Source: Roseovarius sp.
GTDB taxonomy: Bacteria; Pseudomonadota; Alphaproteobacteria; Rhodobacterales; Rhodobacteraceae
Length of the DNA stretch: 64,000 bases
Direction of reading: 5' to 3'
Assembly: GCA_014359765.1 (NCBI GenBank)
Contig: JACIYT010000005.1
Span: forward strand, 62,001 to 126,000
This document shows, in pieces, positions 1-7,864 of the stretch. The position numbers and the translations under genes were made by a program. The notes below the pieces were generated by a model. It had not been told where the DNA came from. It did not search any database and worked only from the letters and a program-made list of their open reading frames with translations. Numbering within the stretch: position 1 is the first letter of the stretch; every line of letters begins with the position of its first letter.

Positions 1-329
1 GGCAGCCTGCTGTCGGTCCCGGCGTCGTAGAGGCCGCTGAACACGCGGTCGTATGACTGCACGAAAACGTAGCGGTCGTTGAAGCAGACGAATTCCACAT
101 CGCGCGCCAGCCGGGTCGGGCCGTTCGCCGCGAACAGATCCCAGCGGCCGTGGCGGTTCCAGTCGAACTCACGGCTCAACTGCATCCCATTTGGCAGGGT
201 CACGGACTCCTGGGGGCTCATCGCCCACCGTGCACCGGCGACCAATGCCCAGAGGAGGAGGAGCCCGGCCAGACCGAGCAGCGCGTATCGGGCAAGCGCG
301 CCCGGGAGGGATCGCGGCCGAGACGTCAC
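1..329 (-). CDS. Single-pass membrane protein, candidate immunity protein (partial, runs off left edge)
   Basis: About 109 codons are visible on the minus strand from a GTG at 329-327; the 3' end lies outside the window. The GTG overlaps the stop of the upstream MuF-fusion gene (GTGA), so the two are translationally coupled. After a short basic N-terminus comes one hydrophobic helix rich in Leu/Ala/Gly (roughly residues 14-33), then a polar domain with many Trp, Arg, Asp and Tyr that should face the periplasm. I recognise no named family. A tail-end partner of a phage-borne toxin with this N-in, periplasm-out layout recalls the colicin M immunity protein Cmi, which is also a small anchored periplasmic protein. 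That function is inference; the reading frame and the membrane segment are seen directly. Confidence 0.6.
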   Translation of the reverse strand, partial: MTSRPRSLPGALARYALLGLAGLLLLWALVAGARWAMSPQESVTLPNGMQLSREFDWNRHGRWDLFAANGPTRLARDVEFVCFNDRYVFVQSYDRVFSGLYDAGTDSRL

Positions 330-1111
330 CGCCCACCGACCCCGCCGTACTCGCTCCTCCCGGCGTCCTTCATCACCTCGGCGGAGAAACGGGCCGTCCA
401 GTTGCCGGTGATCGGATACGGCGTGCCGCCGGCCTCGACGCCGATATCGAGCGGGTCCTCGAAAATGTCGGTGAACTCGAACGTGGTCTCGCCGGTGATC
501 CGAAGCATCGCGCCACGGTCGTCGACGCGACCGGCCAAGCGTCCGCGAACCACACCATCACCATGCGAGAATGCGACATCGCCGAAATCATACGGAGCGC
601 CGAAGTCGTAGCTGAGCGCGCCCGCGCCAGACGCGCGCGCTGCATCCGCGATCTGGTCCGCGAGGCGGCGGAACGCGCCCTCGGTCTCATCGCCATAGGC
701 GTATTGCTCGGCAATCTCTCGCAGGTGTCCGATCTCCAGCAGGGTCACCGCGCGCCCGCCGCCACTATAGTAGTGGCGAACGAAATCGCGATTGTTCCAC
801 CGATCATAGCTCGACGCGAGGCTCGTGGCGACCTCGTGAAATCCGAACTCGGTCTTGCCAGCGACGAAGGGGACCGCTTTACAGCGGCAGTTGTAATCCT
901 CGCCAGGATGCCCGGTGGCGGGCGGATCGGACCACGAGAACACGCGGCCGTCGTTCATCCGATGCGACCGGCGCACGCGCTCGTCGCGCCGGGTGCGCCA
1001 GACATATTGATCCGTGATCCCAGCCTGTTTCAGCGACAGGCGGATCGGCGTTCCCCGGCGAAGGTATTCAGCGAAGGCCGTCCGGTAGGCCTCGGTGTAG
1101 GTGATGGTCAT
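326..1111 (-). CDS. Phage head-morphogenesis (MuF/SPP1 gp7-like) domain fused to a colicin M-like C-terminal domain
   Basis: 261 aa. Residues 36-83 carry the MuF/gp7 signature: YVWRTRRDERVRRSH, an SDPP stretch and the closing NCRC. A short linker follows, then a separate domain from about residue 105 to the end. That domain has HYYSGGG (113-119), EIG (126-128), a beta-rich run, D-x-F-E (215-218) and G-x-x-Y-x-I (229-234). The order matches the colicin M activity domain as I remember it (HY..G.G, IG, D-x-Y-D followed by HR, then G-x-x-Y-x-I). The catalytic Asp pair appears as D/E and the His-Arg is not visible, so activity is uncertain. MuF domains fused to C-terminal toxins are a known phage-encoded polymorphic toxin class. 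The gene sits 80 bp downstream of an integrase fragment and overlaps a possible immunity gene. The phage head domain is firm; the toxin assignment is tentative. Confidence 0.7.
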   Translation of the reverse strand: MTITYTEAYRTAFAEYLRRGTPIRLSLKQAGITDQYVWRTRRDERVRRSHRMNDGRVFSWSDPPATGHPGEDYNCRCKAVPFVAGKTEFGFHEVATSLASSYDRWNNRDFVRHYYSGGGRAVTLLEIGHLREIAEQYAYGDETEGAFRRLADQIADAARASGAGALSYDFGAPYDFGDVAFSHGDGVVRGRLAGRVDDRGAMLRITGETTFEFTDIFEDPLDIGVEAGGTPYPITGNWTARFSAEVMKDAGRSEYGGVGGR

Positions 1112-1190
1112 GATGGAGGGCCTCTGCGGTCGGCCGCACGATCATCGACGATTTGACTAAAGATCGCGTTAACCGCCCGCGCGATGCCGG

Positions 1191-1526
1191 TCACCCCAGC
1201 AGCTTGGCCTCGACCTCGGCCATGGCGCTCTGGTGGTCGGGCGACGGGAACAGGTGGCCGTAGCGCTCCATGGTCATCTGGATCGAGGAATGGCCCGCGA
1301 AGGTCATGATCTCCTTGATCGAGAAGCCCTGCTCGATCCAGAGCGACACGGCGAAGTGGCGCAGGTCGTGCCAGCGCAGTTTCGCGCCGACCTCCTCCTG
1401 CAGTTTCCGGAACTGGGACTGCGTGTTGGTGTGCTGGAGGATCCCGCCCCGCGGCGCGGGGAACACCAGCCCGAGATCGCTTTTCGGGCAGCGGAGTTTC
1501 CAGCGGCGCAGGACGTTCAGCACCAT
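1191..1526 (-). pseudogene. Tyrosine recombinase (phage integrase), C-terminal fragment interrupted by an IS
   Basis: About 111 residues of integrase catalytic domain remain in frame, ending at a TGA at 1193-1191. Visible active-site elements are HDLRH, the GHSS histidine box and the nucleophilic tyrosine in ERYGHLF. The N-terminal DNA-binding part and the first catalytic Arg/Lys region are missing: the frame enters the IS at its left end, and the sequence on the far side of the IS does not look like integrase in the continuing frame. The protein must be inactive. It marks the neighbouring minus-strand genes as the edge of a degraded prophage. Confidence 0.85.
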
Positions 1527-1528
1527 TA

Positions 1529-1545
1529 GGGCCTGTGGACATTCA
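1529..1545. repeat. Left terminal inverted repeat of the IS5-family element
   Basis: GGGCCTGTGGACATTCA, the exact reverse complement of 2353-2369. It is preceded by TA at 1527-1528. Confidence 0.95.
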
Positions 1546-1597
1546 GGATTCCCAAGCTGGCTGAAGTCTGATTCAAGCTTCCAAAATGGAGGTTTGA

Positions 1598-1972
1598 ATG
1601 AACGAAGAGCGGTTTGTGTTGACAGATGAGGTCTGGGTCCGTCTTGCGCCACACTTGCCTGGCAAGCAGGGCGATGCAGGTGCGACGGGCAAGGATAATC
1701 GTCTGTTTCTGGAAGCAGTTCCATGGCGTGTGCGGACTGGGTTACCGTGGCGCGACCTGCCTGCTGATTTCGGCAACTGGAACAGCGTGTTCCGACGGTT
1801 TCGCAGATGGGCTGAGAGTGGCGTATTCGAGCGAATTTTCAAGGAAAGCAGCGGCCCTCCCGATTTCGAATACGCAATGATCGACGGCACGATTGTTCAG
1901 GCTCACCAGAAGGCGAGCGGCGCAAAAGGGGGGCTCAAAATCAAGCCATTGGGCGCTCGCGCGGCGGATTGA
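1598..1972 (+). CDS. IS5-family transposase, OrfA
   Basis: 124 aa, starting at an ATG preceded by GGAGG. It holds the N-terminal helical domain typical of IS5-type transposases (LPWRDLPADFGNWNSVFRRF) and the first catalytic aspartate in MIDGTIVQAHQ. Past residue 110 the frame reads into out-of-family sequence (KIKPLGARAAD), while the family sequence continues in the -1 frame. The functional product is therefore most likely the OrfA-OrfB fusion made by frameshifting; OrfA alone may act as a regulator. Confidence 0.9.
   Translation: MNEERFVLTDEVWVRLAPHLPGKQGDAGATGKDNRLFLEAVPWRVRTGLPWRDLPADFGNWNSVFRRFRRWAESGVFERIFKESSGPPDFEYAMIDGTIVQAHQKASGAKGGLKIKPLGARAAD
1924..1933 (+). other. Probable -1 frameshift (slippage) site in the transposase gene
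   Basis: AAAAGGGGGG lies where the family-typical translation leaves OrfA and enters the -1 frame. Runs of A then G are used for ribosomal or transcriptional slippage in IS elements. It is chosen because conserved transposase sequence switches frame exactly here. Confidence 0.6.
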
Positions 1973-2355
1973 CCACCAAGATCGTTGCTTTGGTCGACGC
2001 GCTCGGGAACCTGGCCAACTTCGTTCTCCTGCCCGGTCAGGCTCACGACATGAAGGGCGTCGAACCGCTCATCGATGGCGTTGCCTTCGATGCTCTCTTG
2101 GCCGACAAGGCGTTCGATGCCGATTGGCTTCTCACAGAACTCGATGCGCGCGGTGCCACCGCGATCATCCCACCGAAAGCGAACCGCAAGTTCCTGCGCG
2201 ATTACGATAAACACGCCTATAAGTGGCGGCACTCGATCGAGAATTTCTTCGCAAAGATCAAAGAATTCAGAGCCATAGCGACCCGCTACGAAAAGACAGC
2301 GTCCAGCTACGCCGCCAACTGGCATCTCGCGGCTGGCATCATCGCTTCACGATGA
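1969..2355 (+). CDS. IS5-family transposase, OrfB (catalytic C-terminal part)
   Basis: 128 aa counted from a TTG. The same frame is open and family-like further upstream, reading GAQNQAIGRSRGG over the end of OrfA, so it is entered by a -1 shift rather than by its own start. The second catalytic Asp is in LLADKAFDADWL and the Glu is in RHSIENFFAKIKEF, completing the DDE triad with OrfA. The stop codon lies inside the right inverted repeat. Confidence 0.88.
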   Translation: MTTKIVALVDALGNLANFVLLPGQAHDMKGVEPLIDGVAFDALLADKAFDADWLLTELDARGATAIIPPKANRKFLRDYDKHAYKWRHSIENFFAKIKEFRAIATRYEKTASSYAANWHLAAGIIASR

Positions 2356-2369
2356 ATGTCCACAGGCCC
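2353..2369. repeat. Right terminal inverted repeat of the IS5-family element
   Basis: TGAATGTCCACAGGCCC, perfect partner of 1529-1545. The transposase stop codon (TGA 2353-2355) lies inside this repeat. It is followed by TA at 2370-2371. Confidence 0.95.
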
Positions 2370-2466
2370 TAAATGTGTGCGAAATGGTGGCCGCGCGGGT
2401 AAACACCTCCGAAAATGATCCGCCCCGTCGCTTTGAGCGTAACAAACGACGTGAATGGTAATCATG

Positions 2467-2489
2467 GGGGAAACGGCTTATGTTTCCCC
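2467..2489. promoter_or_regulatory. Perfect inverted repeat upstream of folE2
   Basis: GGGGAAAC, a 7-base spacer, then GTTTCCCC, ending 28 bases before the folE2 ATG. It could be an operator or an mRNA hairpin in the 5' leader. folE2 genes are often controlled by zinc (Zur), but I see no recognisable Zur box, and this palindrome is not one I can assign. Confidence 0.45.
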
Positions 2490-2517
2490 GGTGATGCGCG
2501 GACAGGGAGTTTATCGG

Positions 2518-3618
<1,101 letters not shown>

Positions 3619-3681
3619 GACCCGGAAAGGGGGCAGCTGCCCGGATTCCGGTCAGAATCGCGGTGCACCGGCGGCATTTTG

Positions 3682-3693
3682 CTGCATGTGCAA
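3682..3693. promoter_or_regulatory. PhaR-like operator half, CTGC-N4-GCAA (degenerate)
   Basis: CTGCATGTGCAA is one base off the CTGC-N3/4-GCAG motif reported for the polyhydroxyalkanoate regulator PhaR in Paracoccus/Rhodobacter. It lies inside a larger inverted repeat, ATTTTGC-N7-GCAAAAT. Inference from motif only. Confidence 0.35.
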
Positions 3694-3720
3694 AATGTGA
3701 TTTGACCTTGCGCGAATTTG

Positions 3721-3731
3721 CTGCAACGCAG
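3721..3731. promoter_or_regulatory. PhaR-like operator, CTGC-N3-GCAG (exact)
   Basis: CTGCAACGCAG matches the PhaR motif exactly. It overlaps the position expected for the -10 of a promoter whose -35 would be TTGACC at 3702-3707 (17-base spacer), a layout suited to repression. The regulated gene would be the Ala/Pro/Lys-repeat protein at 3807. Confidence 0.4.
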
Positions 3732-3806
3732 CGTGAGACTTGCGTCAAGCGCCTGTCATCCGTGCGCGCCATCATGGCCGCCACCCGAGAAGGAGGATGA
3801 GAAAAC

Positions 3807-4367
3807 ATGTTGACACCCGATCTGCCCCTCCGGCTGTCTGCCGCCAGCATCAGGCTGACCGGATACATGATCGAAAGCCAGCTGCGTATCGCCCGGATCA
3901 TGGCCGAGGCGGGACTGCGGGCAACGCCCCTTGGTCCGCTGTTCCAGACCGCCGAGGCCCCGGCCGCCCGCGCCGCGGCCCCTGTCCGCCCGCGCGCGCC
4001 GCGCCCCGCGGCAAAGCCCGCGCCGAAGGCCAGCCCCGCGCCCGCGCCCAAGGCCGCGACCCCGGCACCCAAGGCGACCCCCGCGCCCGCGCCCAAGGCC
4101 GCGACCCCGGCGCCCAAGGCGACCCCCGCGCCCGCGCCCAAGGCCGCGACCCCGGCGCCCAAGGCGACCCCCGCGCCCGCGCCCAAGGCCGCGACCCCGG
4201 CACCCAAGGCGACCCCCGAACCCGCGCCCAAGGCCGCGACCCCGGCACCGAAGGCCAGCCCCGCACCTGCGCCCAAGGAAGAGGCCACCCCCGCCTCCAG
4301 GCGGACGCGCGCCCCTTCGGCACCGCCCGCGCTGCCCGAGCGCCCGGCAAAGGCCGAAACCGACTGA
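3807..4367 (+). CDS. Ala/Pro/Lys-repeat protein with short amphipathic N-terminus, possible PHB-granule associated protein
   Basis: 186 aa, with a strong AAGGAGGA site 8 bases before the ATG. Residues 1-50 look like a helical segment (LRLSAASIRLTGYMIESQLRIARIMAEAG). From about residue 60 the chain is almost only Ala, Pro, Lys and Thr, built from five 15-residue repeats of AATPAPKATPAPAPK, and ends in a mixed charged tail. Low-complexity Ala/Pro/Lys tails occur in phasins and nucleoid-associated proteins of this group. The PhaR-like boxes upstream favour a polyhydroxybutyrate role, but the sequence alone does not prove it. Such proteins are sometimes misnamed antifreeze proteins because of their alanine content. 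Confidence 0.6.
   Translation: MLTPDLPLRLSAASIRLTGYMIESQLRIARIMAEAGLRATPLGPLFQTAEAPAARAAAPVRPRAPRPAAKPAPKASPAPAPKAATPAPKATPAPAPKAATPAPKATPAPAPKAATPAPKATPAPAPKAATPAPKATPEPAPKAATPAPKASPAPAPKEEATPASRRTRAPSAPPALPERPAKAETD
4050..4274 (+). repeat. In-frame 45-bp tandem repeat, five units
   Basis: Units begin at 4050, 4095, 4140, 4185 and 4230 and are nearly identical at the DNA level. Each encodes a 15-residue Ala/Pro/Lys/Thr block. Because the unit length is a multiple of three, copy number can change without breaking the frame. Confidence 0.9.
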
Positions 4368-4491
4368 GGCCCTCGCTGGCCGGGTTGCGTGCCGCGCATC
4401 CCGGCCATTCGATATTGGCGCTCGTCACGTCAGCCCCTATGACCTATCTTGTCGTCAGGGAGGGAACGTATCACAATCGTGAGGTTTCCAG

Positions 4492-4710
4492 ATGGCTTCG
4501 ACCACAACCGATATCACCGCACCGCGCCAGGGATTTTGGGCGCGCTTTTGCGACTGGGCCGAACGCAGGTTTGAGCAAAGCCCCCGCGTGCAGGCCCGCC
4601 GGGCGCAAATCGCGGCGCTCGAGGCGAAATCCGACGCGGAACTTGCCCGTCTCGGGCTGCGCCGCGAGGATATTCCCTATCACGTCTTCAAGGATCTGTT
4701 CTACATCTGA
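4492..4710 (+). CDS. DUF1127-type small basic protein
   Basis: 72 aa, with GAGG 7 bases before the ATG. The C-terminal half (ARLGLRREDIPYHVFKDLFYI) is the arginine-rich helix pair of DUF1127 proteins, several of which bind RNA or affect small-RNA and phosphate responses in alphaproteobacteria. The N-terminus is a spacer with an amphipathic WARFCDWAERRF helix. Its exact role here is unknown. A decayed copy of its 3' end follows directly after the stop. Confidence 0.75.
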   Translation: MASTTTDITAPRQGFWARFCDWAERRFEQSPRVQARRAQIAALEAKSDAELARLGLRREDIPYHVFKDLFYI

Positions 4711-4732
4711 ACAGGACGCCGCACCGACCCCC

Positions 4733-4789
4733 CGCCGCGCCGATATTCCGGCCTCCGTGTTCGAGGATCTTCTGCCGGCGGGGGATTGA
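4733..4789 (+). pseudogene. Decayed partial tandem copy of the DUF1127 gene 3' end
   Basis: Reads RRADIPASVFEDLLPAGD and stop, against RREDIPYHVFKDLFYI in the intact gene. The DNA of 4734-4772 aligns to 4661-4699 with roughly 70% identity by eye. The offset is 73 bases, so the copy is in another frame and has no start of its own. Confidence 0.5.
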
Positions 4790-4843
4790 GGCGGCACTGC
4801 GCGCGCTTGACAGGTGCCGAAGCCCGCGCCAAGGCTGCGCCCC

Positions 4844-6292
4844 ATGTTCGATGTGCGCCCAGTGGGAAATCTTGTCGGGCTCATGGTGCTGGCCATGGGG
4901 CTGACCATGGCCTTGCCGCTGATGGTCGATATTGCCGAGGGGCGCGGCCATTGGCCGGTCTTTCTCGAGAGCATGATCGTGACCTGCCTTTCGGGGGGAC
5001 TCGTGGCGCTGGCGTGTCGCGATTCGGTGGGGCAGGGGCTCGATATCCGGCAGGCCTTCTTGCTGACCACGACGGTCTGGGTCGTCTTGCCGCTTTTCGG
5101 CGCGCTGCCGTTCATGTTCGGCGCGACGCAGCTGGCCTTCGTCGATGCCTTCTTCGAATCGATGTCGGGCATGACCACCACCGGCACCACCGTGATTGCC
5201 GGGCTCGCCACCCTGCCCAAGGGGCTGCTTTTGTGGCGCGGCATCCTGCAATGGCTGGGCGGGCTCGGCATCGTCATCGTGGCGCTGGTGTTCCTGCCCG
5301 AGATGCGGGTGGGGGGGATGCAGTTCTTTCGCTCGGAGGGGTTCGACACGCTGGGCAAGGCGCTGCCGCGCACGATCGACATCTCCAAGGGCGTGCTCAA
5401 CATCTATCTCGGCCTGACGGCGGTCTGCACGCTGAGCTATATCGCGCTCGGGATGGGGGCGTTCGATGCGACGGTGCACGCGCTTACCACCGTGTCAACC
5501 GGCGGGTTTTCCACCAGCGATTCCTCCTTCGGGGCCTTTCCCGGCGCGCCGCAATATGCCTGCGTGCTGTTCATGGTGCTGGCGAGCCTGCCCTTCGTGC
5601 GGATGATGCAGGGCGTGCAGGGCAATCTGCGCCCGCTCCTGCAGGACACGCAGGTGCGCACCTATATCCGCTGGCTGTTCTACGCCTTCGCGGCGCTTGC
5701 GGCCTATGACATCCTTGCGCTGGGACAGTTCGAGGAGGCGCGGCTGCGCGAGCGGCTCTTCAACGTGGTCTCGGTCTTTTCGGGCACCGGCTATGGCGAT
5801 GGCGATGTGACCGCCTATGGCCATTTCCCCTTCGCCATCCTGATCATCGTGGGCGCGATCGGCGGCTGCACCAGTTCCACCGGGTGCTCGATCAAGATCT
5901 TCCGCTACCAGATCATGCTGCGCGCGCTGGGTCAGCAGGCGCGGCGGATCTTTCACCCCTCCTCGGTGCTGGTTCTGCGTCACGAGGGGCGCCGCGTCGA
6001 GGATGAGGTGCTGCAATCGGTGATGCTGCTCTTCACCATGTATATCCTGTCGCTCGGCCTTTTCTCGGTAGCGCTGGAGCTGACCGGGCTCACGCTGATG
6101 GAATCGATCACCGGGGCCTGGACCGCGATCTTCAACATCGGCCCGGCCTTCGGCCCGAGCGTGGGGCCGACCGGCTCGGTTCAGGCCTTCCCCGAGGCGG
6201 CGAAGGCGCTGATGATCCTGGCGATGCTGATGGGGCGGCTCGAAATCATTGCGGTCATCGTGCTGCTGCTGCCGCGCTTCTGGCGGCCCTGA
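4844..6292 (+). CDS. trkH: Trk/Ktr-type potassium uptake membrane protein TrkH
   Basis: 482 aa inner-membrane K+ translocating subunit. Selectivity-filter-like P-loops are visible: SMSGMTTTGTTV, TTVSTGGFST, FSGTGYGDGD and IFNIGPAFG, one per repeat of the two-helix-plus-pore unit, with about ten hydrophobic helices. The start is at the ATG at 4844 (protein begins MFDVRPVGN), which matches the family; an upstream GTG at 4814 has no ribosome site. The regulatory TrkA subunit is not in the window. Confidence 0.92.
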   Translation: MFDVRPVGNLVGLMVLAMGLTMALPLMVDIAEGRGHWPVFLESMIVTCLSGGLVALACRDSVGQGLDIRQAFLLTTTVWVVLPLFGALPFMFGATQLAFVDAFFESMSGMTTTGTTVIAGLATLPKGLLLWRGILQWLGGLGIVIVALVFLPEMRVGGMQFFRSEGFDTLGKALPRTIDISKGVLNIYLGLTAVCTLSYIALGMGAFDATVHALTTVSTGGFSTSDSSFGAFPGAPQYACVLFMVLASLPFVRMMQGVQGNLRPLLQDTQVRTYIRWLFYAFAALAAYDILALGQFEEARLRERLFNVVSVFSGTGYGDGDVTAYGHFPFAILIIVGAIGGCTSSTGCSIKIFRYQIMLRALGQQARRIFHPSSVLVLRHEGRRVEDEVLQSVMLLFTMYILSLGLFSVALELTGLTLMESITGAWTAIFNIGPAFGPSVGPTGSVQAFPEAAKALMILAMLMGRLEIIAVIVLLLPRFWRP

Positions 6293-6354
6293 GCGGCCTG
6301 CGGCCCGGGCGGGCATGTGCGCGCGCCTGAGCCCCGACCCCGGCACAAGCCGCG

Positions 6355-6383
6355 TTGACCATGCCCCGCGCCCGGCCTAGGTA
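6355..6383 (+). promoter_or_regulatory. Probable sigma-70 promoter of glyQ
   Basis: TTGACC (6355-6360), 17-base spacer, TAGGTA (6378-6383), 27 bases ahead of the glyQ ATG. The -35 is good and the -10 weak, as is usual in this GC-rich group. Confidence 0.45.
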
Positions 6384-6410
6384 GGGGCGGCAATTTCGAG
6401 GGCCCTCCGC

Positions 6411-7340
6411 ATGACCGACCGGATCGACAAACCGCGCAGCTTTCAGGAGATCATCCTGCGGCTTCAGGGCTACTGGGCCGCGCAGGGCTGTGCGATGTTG
6501 CAGCCCTATGACATGGAGGTGGGCGCGGGCACGTTTCATCCCGCCACCACGCTGCGCGCGCTCGGCCCCCGGCCCTGGGCCGCGGCCTATGTGCAGCCCT
6601 CGCGCCGGCCCACCGACGGGCGCTATGGCGAGAATCCCAACCGCCTCCAGCATTATTACCAGTATCAGGTGCTGATCAAACCCTCGCCGCCCGATCTTCA
6701 GGAGCTCTATCTCGGCTCGCTCGCGGCGATCGGGATCGACCTCGCGCTCCATGACGTGCGCTTTGTCGAGGATGACTGGGAGAGCCCGACGCTCGGCGCC
6801 TGGGGCCTTGGCTGGGAGGTGTGGTGCGACGGCATGGAGGTGAGCCAGTTCACCTATTTCCAGCAGGTCGGCGGACATGATTGCGCCCCCGTGCCGGGGG
6901 AGCTCACCTATGGGCTGGAACGGCTGGCGATGTATGTGCTGGGCGCGGATCACGTCATGGAGATGCCGTTCAACGATCCCGACGCGCCGATCCCGCTGCG
7001 CTATGGCGACGTGTTCCGCCAGACCGAGGAGGAATATTCGCGCTTCAACTTCGACATGGCCGATACCGCCGTGCTGCTCCGGCATTTCGAGGAGGCCGAG
7101 GCCGAATGCGCCGCCATCCTCGCCGCCCCCGCCGAGGATCCCAGGACGGGCAAGCGCATCGTCATGGCGCATCCGGCCTATGACCAATGCATCAAGGCCA
7201 GCCATATCTTCAACCTGCTCGACGCGCGCGGCGTCATTTCGGTGACCGAACGGCAGGCCTATATCGGGCGCGTGCGCGCGCTGGCGAAGATGTGCGCCGA
7301 TGCCTTCGTGCAGACCGAGGCCGGGGGCTACGCGGGCTGA
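6411..7340 (+). CDS. glyQ: Glycyl-tRNA synthetase alpha subunit
   Basis: 309 aa class II catalytic subunit of the bacterial alpha2beta2 glycyl-tRNA synthetase. It begins with [17 protein letters not shown] and includes the conserved [12 protein letters not shown] and [18 protein letters not shown] stretches that bind ATP and glycine. Length is normal. Its stop overlaps the next start by one base (TGATG), and the beta subunit follows one gene later, giving a glyQ–membrane protein–glyS unit. Confidence 0.97.
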   Translation: MTDRIDKPRSFQEIILRLQGYWAAQGCAMLQPYDMEVGAGTFHPATTLRALGPRPWAAAYVQPSRRPTDGRYGENPNRLQHYYQYQVLIKPSPPDLQELYLGSLAAIGIDLALHDVRFVEDDWESPTLGAWGLGWEVWCDGMEVSQFTYFQQVGGHDCAPVPGELTYGLERLAMYVLGADHVMEMPFNDPDAPIPLRYGDVFRQTEEEYSRFNFDMADTAVLLRHFEEAEAECAAILAAPAEDPRTGKRIVMAHPAYDQCIKASHIFNLLDARGVISVTERQAYIGRVRALAKMCADAFVQTEAGGYAG

Positions 7341-7861
7341 TGGGCAAGGTTCTGAGCATCGTCATCCTGATCGCGGCGGTGATTGCCGGGGGGGCGCTCT
7401 ATTACCTCCAGGTCTATCATTTCTACGACGAGGCGCGGCTCGCCTCCGAGGGCGGTGAGGTGGAGATGAGGATCACGCTCGCGGGCGGGCAGGTGATCGA
7501 CCTGCCGGTGAGCGATTTCCGCGCCATCGACGCCGAGAGCTCCCCCATCCGGTTCCGCGCCTGTTTCACCGCGCATCTGCCGCAGGATGTGGGCCTCGTG
7601 CCCTATCCGGCGGCAGAGCCGCTCAACGCGCCCTCGTGGTTCGACTGTTTCGACGCCAAGGCGCTCGGGGCCGCGCTCGCCGAGGGGCGCGCGCGGGCGT
7701 ATCTGGGCGAGGAAAACATCCGCTACGGCATCGACCGCATCATCGCCATCTCCGAGGATGGGCGCGGCCATGCCTGGCACCAGATCAACCGCTGCGGCGA
7801 AAAGGTCTTTGACGGCCAGCCCGCGCCCGAGGGCTGCCCCCAGCCCCCCCAAGGAAACTGA
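7340..7861 (+). CDS. Conserved membrane-anchored protein between glyQ and glyS (DUF6446-like)
   Basis: 173 aa. One N-terminal membrane helix (VLSIVILIAAVIAGGALYYL) is followed by a periplasmic domain with two conserved-looking cysteines (FRACFTAHL and WFDCFDAKAL) and a third near the end (INRCGEKVFDG), all compatible with disulfides. From memory it matches the protein found at this same spot in other Rhodobacterales (DUF6446). Start and stop overlap or nearly abut glyQ and glyS, so it is co-translated with the synthetase, but no function is known and nothing here suggests a role in aminoacylation. Confidence 0.75.
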   Translation: MGKVLSIVILIAAVIAGGALYYLQVYHFYDEARLASEGGEVEMRITLAGGQVIDLPVSDFRAIDAESSPIRFRACFTAHLPQDVGLVPYPAAEPLNAPSWFDCFDAKALGAALAEGRARAYLGEENIRYGIDRIIAISEDGRGHAWHQINRCGEKVFDGQPAPEGCPQPPQGN

Positions 7862-7864
7862 CCC

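Larger units (their letters stand above)
1529..2369 (+). mobile_element. IS5-family element (IS427-like group), 841 bp
   Basis: It is bounded by perfect 17-bp inverted repeats and flanked by TA on both sides (1527-1528 and 2370-2371), the duplication expected for the IS427 group. It carries two overlapping transposase frames joined by a probable -1 frameshift. Length, ends and coding plan are all intact, so it may still be active. It inserted in, or next to, the integrase remnant. Confidence 0.93.

Noticed and set aside
1156..1172. CtrA box between integrase fragment and MuF gene
   Set aside because: CTAA and TTAA are 8 apart, not 7, and in no promoter position that fits.
1527..1724. Integrase reading through the IS as a full gene
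   Set aside because: The open frame continues into IS non-coding sequence; no integrase residues are found beyond the IS end.
3619..3660. Terminator after folE2 (GGGCAGCTGCCC)
   Set aside because: Short palindrome without a T-run; not enough to call.
4033..4275. CRISPR-like array
   Set aside because: Units are contiguous, in frame and without spacers; it is a coding tandem repeat.
3931..4482. Arg/Pro-rich frame overlapping the Ala/Pro/Lys-repeat gene
   Set aside because: A frame-shifted reading of the same repeats; the 3807 frame has the ribosome site.
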